From Anaerohalosphaeraceae bacterium (lineage in GTDB: Bacteria > Planctomycetota > Phycisphaerae > Sedimentisphaerales > Anaerohalosphaeraceae): a stretch of DNA of 64,000 nucleotides. The position numbers and the translations under genes were made by a program. The first letter of the stretch is position 1, and each line of letters opens with the position of its first letter. The notes beneath the pieces are model-generated. The model had not been told where the DNA came from and did no database searches. It saw only the letters and a list, made by a program, of their open reading frames with translations. The stretch covers positions 38,377-102,376 of the forward strand of contig JBBFLK010000006.1 of assembly GCA_037479115.1 (NCBI GenBank), read 5' to 3'. Shown here piece after piece: positions 18,735 through 27,652 of the stretch.

Positions 18735-19607
18735 CTACTCCTTGTAACTTTGGAGAAGCCCCCTCAATTTCTCCAGGTCCACAGAACGCTGGAAAAGCGG
18801 CCGGGTGTCTGTTTCATAAATCCCGGCGGCCTGGTTATAGGGGACCTTGTTGGGATTGATATAGAAAATCCCCAGCGGAAGTTTCCCTCCCTCACTTTCT
18901 TCAATCGCCCGGGAAAAAGCCGCCCGCCGATCCAGCGGATTGTGGTCTTCCAGCCAATACGTACTCTCCTTAAACCACTGATAGGTATTGACCTTGTTGA
19001 AGGTCACACAGGGCTGAAGGATATCGACAAGAGCATATCCCGGATGCCGGATGGCTTGTTTGAGGATTTCTTTGGTGCGTTCGGCCTCGCCGATAAAGGT
19101 TCGGGCAACAAATGAGGCATCCAGCGCAATGGCTACAGCCAGCGGATTAAAAGGCTCATTGATAACGCCGGCCGGCTGAACCGGAGTCTTAAACCCGCGC
19201 CGACTGGTCGGGGAGGCCTGCCCTTTCGTCAGCCCATAAACCATATTGTTATGAACAATGTTCGTGATATTGGGATTGCGGCGGATGGTGTGCATAAAGT
19301 GGTTTCCACCTTCGCCGTACATATCGCCGTCGCCGCTTTCGGCGATCACCGTCAGATTTGGATTGACGGCAGAAATCGCAAACGCCGCCGGCAGCGCCCG
19401 CCCGTGCAGACCGTTGAAGTAATGGCAGTTGAAATAATGCGGCAGTTTGGCGGCCTGCCCAATCCCTGAAACCATAACCAGATTGTGCGGGTCTATATCC
19501 AGTTCCGCCAGGGCCTTCTGCAGCACGCGCAGAATCCCGTAGTTGCCGCAGCCGGGACACCAGGCAATATCCAGCTTGCCAGGATAAAATACTTTTTCAT
19601 CCAGCAT
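18735..19607 (-). CDS. korB: 2-oxoacid:ferredoxin oxidoreductase, beta subunit
   Basis: Thiamine-diphosphate-binding subunit of 290 aa: [20 protein letters not shown] (conserved Cys pair region), [32 protein letters not shown], and the ThDP/Mg motif [20 protein letters not shown], then [15 protein letters not shown]. With the alpha subunit it oxidatively decarboxylates a 2-oxoacid to acyl-CoA, passing electrons to ferredoxin; 2-oxoglutarate is the commonest substrate for this two-subunit layout, but pyruvate is possible. Its ATG shares one base with the alpha stop (TAATG), with GGAGA upstream, so translation is probably coupled. Confidence 0.92.
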   Translation of the reverse strand: MLDEKVFYPGKLDIAWCPGCGNYGILRVLQKALAELDIDPHNLVMVSGIGQAAKLPHYFNCHYFNGLHGRALPAAFAISAVNPNLTVIAESGDGDMYGEGGNHFMHTIRRNPNITNIVHNNMVYGLTKGQASPTSRRGFKTPVQPAGVINEPFNPLAVAIALDASFVARTFIGEAERTKEILKQAIRHPGYALVDILQPCVTFNKVNTYQWFKESTYWLEDHNPLDRRAAFSRAIEESEGGKLPLGIFYINPNKVPYNQAAGIYETDTRPLFQRSVDLEKLRGLLQSYKE

Positions 19608-21319
19608 TATTTCAAAATCTCCTTGAGCCGTCGGACAACCTCTTCAACCGTAAAGGCCGCTCCGTTGTATTTGAGAATTCTGTGGGTGATTTCGACATCC
19701 GCATACGCTTTCAGAAGCCGGGCAAACTGCCCGCCGGCATTGCCTTCTAAGCAGATTCTTGTTCGGGCCGGAGCCAGAATCGCAGCTGTGGAAGGGTGCA
19801 GCGGAAATACCTGCGGAAAATGCACCAGCCCTACGTCCTCGCGTCCGAGGACCTCAAGGGCTTCCTGAACAATCGGCAGCGTGGAGCCCCAGCAGATAAC
19901 CAGGTGTTCTTTCTTCGGAGCCGGCCGCACCATCGGAGCGATTGCCTGCTCAATCAGGAATTTCTCTTTGCTCCGGCGTTTTTCAACCATTTTGGTTCGA
20001 AGATTCAGGTCTTCCGTAATCCGGCCGAACTCATCGTGTTCATCGCTGTCCACCGCGACCAATCCCCGGCCCAATCCCGGAATGCCGCGCGGCGAGAGTC
20101 CCGATTCCGTCAGAGCAAATCGGAGATACCCTTCCTGCGTTTCAACAAAATGATGATTTACCCGGACATCGGAAAGGTCAAAGGGCTCCGTATTGTAGTA
20201 GGTATCGGCCAGATACTGGTCTGTCAGAACGAATACGGGCACCTGGAATTGGTCGGCCAGGTCAAAGGCGTGTCTGGTCAGCTCAAAGGCCTGCTGCAGA
20301 TTGCCCGGCGCCAGAATGGCCCGCGGGAACTCTCCGTGTCCGGCATACAAGGCCAAATCAAGGTCGGCCTGCTCCGTTCGGGTCGGCAGGCCGGTCGCCG
20401 GTCCGGGCCGCTGGGCCAAGTGAATCACCAGCGGGCTTTCGAGCATGCCCGCCAGACTGAACCCTTCCGTCATTAAAGCAAAACCGCCGCCGGAGGTGCT
20501 GGCAATGCCTCTGGCTCCGGCATACCAGGCCCCCAGAGCCATATTAATCGCCGCTATTTCATCCTCGGCCTGCTCGACGACAACCCCGAATCGTTTCCCA
20601 TGTTTGGCCAGAAACGTCAGGAGCCCCGTCGAAGGCGACATCGGATAGGCCCCGATGAAATTGCATCCCCCTGCCAACGCCCCGAAACCAACGGCCTCTA
20701 TACCTTCCATGACGATTTGGTTTTTGACACGCGAGTCGGGTTGGAGACGAATATCCAATAGACCGGACTGGACCAGACGAAGCCCCTGCTCAAAACCGGC
20801 CCGGATGGCTTTTTTGTTTTCCTCTACGATTTTTTGTTCCTTGCCGGCGAAACGCTTCTGAACAAAATCCTCCAGTGTCGCTCCTTCAACATGAAAAACA
20901 GCCCCCAGCAGCCCTACGGCCACCGTATTCGAATAAAGTTTATTGCCGATAGCCGAAGCAATCTGCTCAAAAGAGATATCTATGGTCCGGATTCCAGCCG
21001 GTATTTCCTGTTCAAACTGTTCCTTTTCTCCGAGGATGATGGTGGTAGGACTGATTCGTTCGGAAACATGGCTGACTCCGCCGGGGGCTAAAGCCAAAAG
21101 CAAATCAATCCGCTCTACCGGTGCCGAAACCGGAACGGACCCGACACGCAGACTGGTGGAATTCATCCCCCCGCGGACACGGGACATATATTCTTTGGTG
21201 GCAAAGATATGGTATCCTGCGGATTTGAGAATTTTCACAAGGGCCTGCTCAACCGTCTGGATGCCCATGCCTGCAGGCCCAACCAAGACAACAGAATAAT
21301 CTTTATGCTCCGTATTCAC
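19607..21319 (-). CDS. korA: 2-oxoacid:acceptor oxidoreductase, fused gamma-alpha subunit
   Basis: Subunit of 570 aa. The N-terminal gamma domain (about 1-185; [39 protein letters not shown]) is fused to the alpha domain (about 195-570; [86 protein letters not shown] region [15 protein letters not shown]). GTG 21319 is preferred because GAGGG stands 6 nt before it and the gamma fold begins there; a longer frame to 21379 lacks a ribosome site. No ferredoxin-like delta subunit accompanies the pair, as in KorAB-type enzymes. Confidence 0.9.
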   Translation of the reverse strand: MNTEHKDYSVVLVGPAGMGIQTVEQALVKILKSAGYHIFATKEYMSRVRGGMNSTSLRVGSVPVSAPVERIDLLLALAPGGVSHVSERISPTTIILGEKEQFEQEIPAGIRTIDISFEQIASAIGNKLYSNTVAVGLLGAVFHVEGATLEDFVQKRFAGKEQKIVEENKKAIRAGFEQGLRLVQSGLLDIRLQPDSRVKNQIVMEGIEAVGFGALAGGCNFIGAYPMSPSTGLLTFLAKHGKRFGVVVEQAEDEIAAINMALGAWYAGARGIASTSGGGFALMTEGFSLAGMLESPLVIHLAQRPGPATGLPTRTEQADLDLALYAGHGEFPRAILAPGNLQQAFELTRHAFDLADQFQVPVFVLTDQYLADTYYNTEPFDLSDVRVNHHFVETQEGYLRFALTESGLSPRGIPGLGRGLVAVDSDEHDEFGRITEDLNLRTKMVEKRRSKEKFLIEQAIAPMVRPAPKKEHLVICWGSTLPIVQEALEVLGREDVGLVHFPQVFPLHPSTAAILAPARTRICLEGNAGGQFARLLKAYADVEITHRILKYNGAAFTVEEVVRRLKEILK

Positions 21320-21670
21320 TGAGCCCTCACTGCTGAATTCAGACAAAAGTTTACTTCTTCTTTTTGTACAGACAAACAAAAAAACTGTTCAGATTTTATG
21401 AATCCAAAATGCACACAGAAACAACGGAAAACAAAAAACGCCCTATCTCATTTATTTATAAATAGATACGAAACTTCGAAACGAACTTTCAGTTCCGATT
21501 TTCTTTGAACCGCAACGCCTTTCCCGCAGGAAATGGACATGGATTTCCTAAAAAAGACTTGAATGACAGTCAACCCTGCCGCTATATCCGAAACACCCGT
21601 GGAGAAACTGAAAAAGCATTCGGAAGCGATTTTTAACCGGAAAGACGGCTTGATGTCGAAAAGATAAGAA
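21320..21670. other. 351-nt divergent spacer between korA and ftsW
   Basis: AT-rich stretch that must hold divergent promoters for korAB and ftsW-murG. No tRNA, riboswitch or clear -35/-10 pair was recognised. The only coding-like item is the short frame at 21563-21667, listed separately. Confidence 0.5.
21563..21667 (+). CDS. Possible 34-aa leader peptide before ftsW
   Basis: ATG at 21563 opens a 34-codon frame (begins MTVNPAAISETPVEKLKKHS) that ends with TAA 3 nt before the ftsW ATG. The composition is plausible (charged, amphipathic), but there is no ribosome site and a stop lies directly before the ATG. It could be a leader that couples to ftsW or chance. Confidence 0.2.
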   Translation: MTVNPAAISETPVEKLKKHSEAIFNRKDGLMSKR

Positions 21671-22885
21671 ATGAGCATGATGCTTTCAAAAACAGTCAAA
21701 AAAAATCCGCCGAAGAAAATATACGGGTGGCGGGAAAAACCGACCTCCCCTATCGGGGATATCGGCATTGAAATCGTCGTTCTGCTTTTGATGGCCACCG
21801 GAACGGTCTTTGTTTACTCTGCCGGAGCCACGCTGAATCCTATTTTGGAAAGGGCTCATTTCTATGAGACCCCTATGTTCAAACAAATTGTTTTTTTCCC
21901 GCTGGCCGTCGGCGTTCTGCTGCTGATGAGACAGGTCAATTATCAGTGGTTTCATCTGCGGCGTCCTCTCTGGAAATCCCTGACATTTTATCTGGTCATT
22001 GTGAGTTTTCTCCTTCTGGTTGCTGTGCTTTTATTTGGACAGGAACGAAACCAATCCAAACGCTGGCTGGACCTGATGCCCGGACCGGGGTATCTGAGCT
22101 TTCAGCCGTCCGAGCTGGCCAAATGGGTGATGATATTGTTTACGGCCGCCTATCTGGACAAAGTCGGCGATGAAATTCGGTTTTTCACAAAACGGTTTCT
22201 TCCGCTTTGCAGTATTGTCGGCCTGGCCGTCTTTCTGATTGTTATTGAAGACTTTGGAACCGCCGCCTTTATCGCCCTGATTGTTTTCCTGCTGCTGTGG
22301 CTGGGCGGAGCCGCCTGGTGGCATCTGATATCCCCCTTGGTTCTGGCCTTGCCGGGTTTCTTTGCCGCCGTGATGATTTCGCCGACCCGAATCAACCGCA
22401 TTAAAAGTTTTTTCTCGTATCTGTTTGATGAACAGGGACTTCCTTACCAGGCCCAGCAGTCGCTGAAAGCCATCAGTACAGGGGGATTGTGGGGTGCCGG
22501 CTTAGGCCGCGGAGTCTTCAAATACGGCCACTTGCCCGAAGACACCACCGACTTTATTTTTGCCGTGATTTCGGAGGAACTGGGCTTTATCGGAGCGATG
22601 TGGGTTCTGCTCTTGTTTATCCTTTTCGTTCTTTTCGGTCTTCGAATCATCCTGCGATGTGAGGACCGATTCGGAAAGCTGCTTTCCGCGGGCATTGTTT
22701 TTGCAATCAGTATTCAGGCGGCTGTGAACATCGGTGTCGTCACTGTGGTGCTGCCGACCAAAGGCATTCCTCTGCCGTTTGTCAGCGCAGGCGGAACGAG
22801 TCTGCTGCTGACGGCGGCCGCCACCGGACTTTTGCTGAATATCGCCCGACAATCTTCCGAATCCGAGGAGCTTCCAAACCCGTGA
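21671..22885 (+). CDS. ftsW: Peptidoglycan polymerase / cell-division protein FtsW (SEDS family)
   Basis: SEDS-family integral membrane protein of 404 aa with about ten hydrophobic segments; it polymerises lipid II at the septum with a partner penicillin-binding protein. Family marks: DIGIEIVVLLLMATGTVFVY, RWLDLMPGPGYLSFQPSELA, KWVMILFTAAYL, AQQSLKAISTGGLWGAGLGR, DTTDFIFAVISEELGFIGA, and LPFVSAGGTSLLLTAAATG. Being directly followed by murG favours FtsW over RodA. The stop overlaps the murG GTG by 4 nt (GTGA). The start is ATG 21671; two further in-frame ATGs lie within the next 12 nt. Confidence 0.92.
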   Translation: MSMMLSKTVKKNPPKKIYGWREKPTSPIGDIGIEIVVLLLMATGTVFVYSAGATLNPILERAHFYETPMFKQIVFFPLAVGVLLLMRQVNYQWFHLRRPLWKSLTFYLVIVSFLLLVAVLLFGQERNQSKRWLDLMPGPGYLSFQPSELAKWVMILFTAAYLDKVGDEIRFFTKRFLPLCSIVGLAVFLIVIEDFGTAAFIALIVFLLLWLGGAAWWHLISPLVLALPGFFAAVMISPTRINRIKSFFSYLFDEQGLPYQAQQSLKAISTGGLWGAGLGRGVFKYGHLPEDTTDFIFAVISEELGFIGAMWVLLLFILFVLFGLRIILRCEDRFGKLLSAGIVFAISIQAAVNIGVVTVVLPTKGIPLPFVSAGGTSLLLTAAATGLLLNIARQSSESEELPNP

Positions 22886-23997
22886 ATTCCGGCCAGATTC
22901 AGCATATTTTTTTTGCCGGCGGCGGAACAGGCGGCCATTTGTATCCGGCCCTGGCCGTCGCAGAAAGAATCCAGGAACAATATCCCAACACGGAAATTAC
23001 TTTTTTCTGCAGCCCTCGCGAAGTGGACGCCAAAATTTTAAGCCCGAGCAGATTTAATTTCCTGCCCCTGCCTGCTGTGGGACTGTCGAAATCTCCGTTA
23101 CAGGCCATCCGCTTTTTTGGGCAGTTTTTGAAAAGTTATTATTTTACAAAGGAAATCCTTCGTCCGGTGCGGTCTGAAGCCGCCGTTGTCGGAACGGGCG
23201 GTTTTGTCTGCGCACCGGCCGCGGCGGCGGCTCGCTCTCTGCACATCCCCATCTTTTTAATCAATGTGGACAGTGTACCCGGCAAAAGCAACCGACTGAC
23301 GGCTCGCTTTGCCCGGCGGATTTTCGTCCAATTCGAGCAAACTCGGAACTGTTTCGGCCGCTTCAGCGAACGGGTCGATGTGGTCGGCTGTCCGCTTCGG
23401 AAAGACTTTTTTGCCCCGCCGGAAAATATTCACAAAGCATACGATTTAGACCCGAACAAAAAGATTCTGCTGATTACGGGGGCCTCCAGCGGCTCGATGA
23501 GCATCAATCAGGCCGTCCTGGAGATTCTTCCCTCCCTGGAGCGGTTCGCTGCAGATTGGCAGGTCGTTCATCTGACGGGCATGGCTCATTATCAGTGGGT
23601 GCGTACGCAGGCCGGCAATCCGGCTGTTCTCTATCGGGCGATTGATTACTGTCATCAGATGCCCGCCCTGCTGAAGGCCTCTTCGCTGGTTGTAGGGCGT
23701 GCCGGAGCCGTCAGCATAGCGGAATATGCCACGGCGGGTGTGCCGGCCGTCTGCCTGCCCTATCCGTATCACAAAGACCGGCACCAGTTTCTGAATGCCA
23801 AACCGCTGGCCGACGCAGGCGGTGCCATCATTATCGAGGACGACATTCGGCAGCCCTCCAGGACCCGACAGGCCCTTTCCCAGACCCTCACGGACCTGAT
23901 GAGCAGCCCGCAGAAACTGGCTCGAATGGCGGCTGCCGCCAAAACACTCGGACGGACAGACGCCGCCGAACGGATTGTCCGCTGTCTGTTCGAATAA
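22882..23997 (+). CDS. murG: UDP-GlcNAc:undecaprenyl-PP-MurNAc-pentapeptide GlcNAc transferase MurG
   Basis: Glycosyltransferase of 371 aa (GT-B fold) that turns lipid I into lipid II at the inner face of the membrane. Motifs: IFFAGGGTGGHLYPALAVAE near the start, VVGTGGFVCAPAAAAARSL, FLINVDSVPGKSNRLTARF, ITGASSGSMSINQAVLEIL, and SLVVGRAGAVSIAEYATAGV with PYPYHKDRHQFLNA, the UDP-GlcNAc-binding region. It starts with GTG inside the ftsW stop, so translation is coupled and the product passes lipid II on to FtsW. It ends 13 nt before the convergent ABC permease stop. Confidence 0.95.
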   Translation: MNSGQIQHIFFAGGGTGGHLYPALAVAERIQEQYPNTEITFFCSPREVDAKILSPSRFNFLPLPAVGLSKSPLQAIRFFGQFLKSYYFTKEILRPVRSEAAVVGTGGFVCAPAAAAARSLHIPIFLINVDSVPGKSNRLTARFARRIFVQFEQTRNCFGRFSERVDVVGCPLRKDFFAPPENIHKAYDLDPNKKILLITGASSGSMSINQAVLEILPSLERFAADWQVVHLTGMAHYQWVRTQAGNPAVLYRAIDYCHQMPALLKASSLVVGRAGAVSIAEYATAGVPAVCLPYPYHKDRHQFLNAKPLADAGGAIIIEDDIRQPSRTRQALSQTLTDLMSSPQKLARMAAAAKTLGRTDAAERIVRCLFE

Positions 23998-24010
23998 CGG
24001 CTGTGGGAAA

Positions 24011-25414
24011 TCAGGAAACTCCGGCCATCGCCTTTCGGGTATCCATCATCCATTTGTACCGCCCGAAAATCTGGAAAATCGGCGCTGTGCACAAAAACAG
24101 ATTCGGGAAAACGGGCGGAAGAGGAATCTGCCACGGATACCGGGAAGACACATACACCAGATAGCCCAGCGGGCTGAAAACGGACAGGTATTCCGAGTCA
24201 AAAAGCCCCGAAAGGATAAACGGCAGAAACAGATACAAAACTATTACAAACCCTGTCAAAAAAATGATTTTGGAATGGCTCTTATAAAACACAACCGTCA
24301 GCTCCAACAGCCCCAGCCACACCAGATAAAACGTAAATACAACCCCGGCAAAAAGCAAGAACGGCGCTGCTGACAGCGCAAACAAACGGCACACCGCCAG
24401 ACAAAATCCCAGCCAAATCAGATAAATCAGGACCGACAGCAACGGATTGGAACGGCGAAGCAGTTCGAAAACCGACAGTTTCTCGGTCGGAAATCCTCGC
24501 GATAATTCAAGATATTTTTCGTAGGTTCGGCAGGCCCCTGTCGGCAGCAGAACCACCGGAACCAATCCGGCTATGCAGAACCCGATAAAAATCTTTTCAT
24601 GCTGCCAGGCCTGTCGATACGGATAAAAGAACCCGAACAGCAGGATAAGAAAAAGCAGCTGAAACAGCAGCGCACCCTTCCAGGAAAACAGGGACTCATA
24701 TTCATAGGTAAGCCATCGCCGGTTTCCGAGAAAAGCCCACACCGAAAAGTACAGCAACACCCCGCTGACGGCCATCAGCAGGGGCATCCGCCAAAAATAA
24801 AACGAAACGTCCATCGCCTTGTTGGTATTGTAAATCAAAGCCGGGAAAAACGGCAGGCCGAAGATAAAAAACAACACCAAAAACAGAAGGAACGGATTGC
24901 CCCGTTTGGGAGAGGAACGCAGCGAAAGCAGCAGCGACAGCAAACACAGAAAAAGTCCAACGGAAAGCAAAAGAAGTGTTATCTGCAGCAGCAGACTCCA
25001 GGAAACCCGGCCCAGAAGGCCGAACATCGCAAAAAAGAGAAAATTGGCGGCCGCCGCCGACAAAACAATCAGATTGCGTCCGAGAACAATCCCAACAATC
25101 TTCTGAACCGCCGACAGCGGCAGAAGACGCAGAAAATCATAGGCCTTCTGAAGCATCAGGTTCGGAATCACACCCCCTGTGTTGGAGGGGGCCAGGACCC
25201 AAAGAAGAATGCCCTGAAACACCGTAAACTGGAAAAACAGACTCCGAAACGGCTGCCAGGGCTCCTGCTGAATCAAAACAGACTGACGGGCATAAAACAT
25301 AAGATTGACAATCAGAATCAATCCCACCAGGGATACATAAACAACTCCGTAAATCCAGCCCTGTTCAGGACGCAGCAGCGAATACTGATACCGTCGAATC
25401 AGCGGATTGGCCAT
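24011..25414 (-). CDS. Multi-span membrane protein, probable ABC-2 type permease
   Basis: Very hydrophobic protein of 467 aa with about twelve transmembrane segments (for example GVVYVSLVGLILIVNLMFY, VGIVLGRNLIVLSAAAANFL, LLLQITLLLLSVGLFLCLL, IIFLTGFVIVLYLFLPFIL). It follows the ABC ATPase gene by 15 nt and has AGGAGGAGG just before its ATG, so it is the likely membrane partner of that ATPase. The layout resembles ABC-2 permeases of the gliding/export type, though the sequence is divergent. Cargo is unknown. Confidence 0.75.
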   Translation of the reverse strand: MANPLIRRYQYSLLRPEQGWIYGVVYVSLVGLILIVNLMFYARQSVLIQQEPWQPFRSLFFQFTVFQGILLWVLAPSNTGGVIPNLMLQKAYDFLRLLPLSAVQKIVGIVLGRNLIVLSAAAANFLFFAMFGLLGRVSWSLLLQITLLLLSVGLFLCLLSLLLSLRSSPKRGNPFLLFLVLFFIFGLPFFPALIYNTNKAMDVSFYFWRMPLLMAVSGVLLYFSVWAFLGNRRWLTYEYESLFSWKGALLFQLLFLILLFGFFYPYRQAWQHEKIFIGFCIAGLVPVVLLPTGACRTYEKYLELSRGFPTEKLSVFELLRRSNPLLSVLIYLIWLGFCLAVCRLFALSAAPFLLFAGVVFTFYLVWLGLLELTVVFYKSHSKIIFLTGFVIVLYLFLPFILSGLFDSEYLSVFSPLGYLVYVSSRYPWQIPLPPVFPNLFLCTAPIFQIFGRYKWMMDTRKAMAGVS

Positions 25415-25429
25415 ATCCTCCTCCTTTTA

Positions 25430-26368
25430 TCAGGAAAAAACATTTCCTTTTTCCGATATCGCCAGGAACAAGTCTTCCAGGTCTTTTTTTTCTTCGGTAA
25501 GCTCCGCAACCAATACACCGCGTCCGACCAGAAACGCATTCAGCTGCGCCGCCGTCTCCAGACCGCCTCGGACAGACAGACGAATGACCGTATCGCAGCT
25601 GTCCTTTACCGCCGCATCCGGAAACTCACGAAGGGCGGCAAGGGCTTTTTGCGGGTCCCCCAGCACCCTGACCCGAACGATTCGCTCGGGCAGGCACAAT
25701 TCCCGAATCTGCTCAACGGAACCGAAGTATCGGATTTGTCCCTTGTCCATTATCGCAATATGGGTGCAGAACTCCGACAACTCGTGCAGAATATGAGAGG
25801 AAATCAGAATTGTTTTCTTTTCATCAGCAAGCCGTCTGAGGATATTCCGGAGATTGATGCGGGCAATCGGGTCCAGCCCGGATGCCGGTTCATCCAGAAG
25901 GTAAAGTTCCGGCTCGTGCACCATCAGTACCGCCAGGCCCATCCGCTGAACCATTCCGCGGGAAAGATGCCTGCAGAGGTCGTGTTTTTTGTCCGCCAAA
26001 TTGACATATTCGAGCACCGAATCAATTTTCCGGGGGATTTGGTCAGACGGAATGCCGTAAGCGCGGGCGGTAAAATCCAGACACTCCCAAAGGGTCAAAT
26101 CGTGATAGAGATTAAAGAAATCGGGAAGATAACCGATTCGCCGGCGGATTTCGAGAGGATGACGGCGAAGGTCTATCCCCATGATTGAGGCGGTTCCGTC
26201 GGTCGGCGGCAGCAGCGTAGCCAGCAGTCGAAGCAGGGTTGTTTTTCCGGCACCGTTGGGACCGATGAGCCCAACCACCTGTCCCTGCTCAATGGTAAAA
26301 GAAACATCCTGAACCGCCGCTAAAGGCCCGAACTCCTTTCGAAGCCGCTGAGCTTCCAGCACCTGCAT
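25430..26368 (-). CDS. ABC transporter ATP-binding protein
   Basis: ATPase of 312 aa with all nucleotide-binding motifs: Walker A GPNGAGKTTLLRLLATLLPP, Q loop near IGYLPDFFNLYHDLTLWECL, signature LSRGMVQRMGLAVLMVHEPE, Walker B LYLLDEPASGLDP, and H loop ILISSHILHELSEF. The C-terminal region (about 225-312) is the extension common in exporter ATPases of the CcmA/NatA type. ATG 26368 is chosen because GGAGG lies 8 nt upstream; ATG 26383 has no such site. It forms a two-gene export unit with the permease downstream. Confidence 0.92.
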   Translation of the reverse strand: MQVLEAQRLRKEFGPLAAVQDVSFTIEQGQVVGLIGPNGAGKTTLLRLLATLLPPTDGTASIMGIDLRRHPLEIRRRIGYLPDFFNLYHDLTLWECLDFTARAYGIPSDQIPRKIDSVLEYVNLADKKHDLCRHLSRGMVQRMGLAVLMVHEPELYLLDEPASGLDPIARINLRNILRRLADEKKTILISSHILHELSEFCTHIAIMDKGQIRYFGSVEQIRELCLPERIVRVRVLGDPQKALAALREFPDAAVKDSCDTVIRLSVRGGLETAAQLNAFLVGRGVLVAELTEEKKDLEDLFLAISEKGNVFS

Positions 26369-26481
26369 CCTTTTTTCCTCCATTTTGCGAAGCCGATAAA
26401 TGGTTCGGAGGAGATTTTACTCAGGAATCCCAAAAACTCCAACAAAAAACCGGAATATTTCGGAGCCGGAAGCTGCCGGAA

Positions 26482-27648
26482 TTATTGAGAAATGACGCTG
26501 GAAATCCGGAAGACAGGCAGCAGCAGCGCTACCGCCAGCGTTCCGATGACCGCTCCCATAATGATAATCATCAGCGGTTCAATCAGGGAGGTGGCTGTTC
26601 GAATGGAATTTTGAAGTTTCTTTTCGAGAAAAACGGAAATTTTGTCGCAGACCTGTCCGAGCTGGCCGGATTTTTCTCCCGCCCGGAGCATCTGAAGAAT
26701 CCCGGAGGCAATCAGACCGCTGTACGGCGAGAGCATCAGGGCATCCGACAGCTGATAGCCATCGCGGATTTTTCGGTCCGCCGTCTCCCAGAGGCACTGG
26801 AAATAATAATTGCCGCAGGTGGTTTTCATCACATCCAGCGCATCCAGCAGATTGACACCGGTATTGACCATCGTCGCCAGTACCCGCATCGAGCGGGTCA
26901 GGACAGTATCAATATACATCCCGCCGAAAATGGGCAAATGCACCTTCATCCAGTCCAGCGCTTTTCGCCCCGTCAGAGTCTGTTTCCACGCCGAAAACGC
27001 AAACCCTCCGACAATCAGCATCGTCATCATCGAAGCCAAAAAGGTCGGATTCCCCAAAAGGGCGCTGAAATCCACCAGAATCTGGGTTAATTTGGGCAAA
27101 GCCGTGCCGCGGGCCTCATAAATTCGAGTAAACCGCGGCAGGACAAAGAACATCAGAGAACCGGTGGCTGCTACAGCCATCAGCAGCATCACAACCGGAT
27201 AAATCATCGCACTTTTGACCTGTTTTTTGGTCTCTGCATCCGCCGTCAGATACCCGCTGAGCACCCGGAGCATCTCCGCCATCCTGCCGGAAACCTCGGA
27301 AGCCCGGACCATGCTGATAAACATCGTGCTGAAAATCTTCGGATAAACCGACAAGGCGGCGGAAAAACTTTCGCCGTTCTTAATGCGGTCCGCCAGGTCC
27401 TGCGCCACTTCCCGGAATACGCCGGGACGCATCTGGTCCGCAATGGCTTCAATCGCATCGCTGAGCACAACCCCGCTGTCCAGCATCACAGACAGCTGCG
27501 TGGTAAAAAGAATCAGGTCGGCTTCTTTGACCCTTGCGGCGGACAGCGCCGGATTGAGCCGGTGCGGCTCCGGACGAACCGTTTTCGTCGGATGGGCCGG
27601 CTTCTTCGGCAAAGGACGTTCCAGTGTTTTCGGAGCGGAGACCGGCAT
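26482..27648 (-). CDS. gspF: Type II secretion / type IV pilus inner-membrane platform protein GspF
   Basis: Last gene of the secretion operon, 388 aa. A Pro/Lys-rich N-terminal stretch (about 1-45) precedes two T2SSF repeats (about 50-175 and 255-380): LFTTQLSVMLDSGVVLSDAI, SAMIYPVVMLLMAVAATGSL, FGGMYIDTVLTRSMRVLATM, LRAGEKSGQLGQVCDKISVF, SLIEPLMIIIMGAVIGTLAV. It anchors the assembly ATPase and moves pseudopilins into the fibre. ATG 27648 follows the gspE stop by 4 nt and has GGAGG upstream; the longer frame to 27693 lies inside gspE. Confidence 0.92.
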   Translation of the reverse strand: MPVSAPKTLERPLPKKPAHPTKTVRPEPHRLNPALSAARVKEADLILFTTQLSVMLDSGVVLSDAIEAIADQMRPGVFREVAQDLADRIKNGESFSAALSVYPKIFSTMFISMVRASEVSGRMAEMLRVLSGYLTADAETKKQVKSAMIYPVVMLLMAVAATGSLMFFVLPRFTRIYEARGTALPKLTQILVDFSALLGNPTFLASMMTMLIVGGFAFSAWKQTLTGRKALDWMKVHLPIFGGMYIDTVLTRSMRVLATMVNTGVNLLDALDVMKTTCGNYYFQCLWETADRKIRDGYQLSDALMLSPYSGLIASGILQMLRAGEKSGQLGQVCDKISVFLEKKLQNSIRTATSLIEPLMIIIMGAVIGTLAVALLLPVFRISSVISQ

Positions 27649-27652
27649 CGAT

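Noticed and set aside
24599..26188. 529-codon plus-strand frame opposite the ABC genes
   Set aside because: Low-complexity Gln/Arg/Lys-rich shadow of the hydrophobic permease; the ABC motifs on the other strand are clear.
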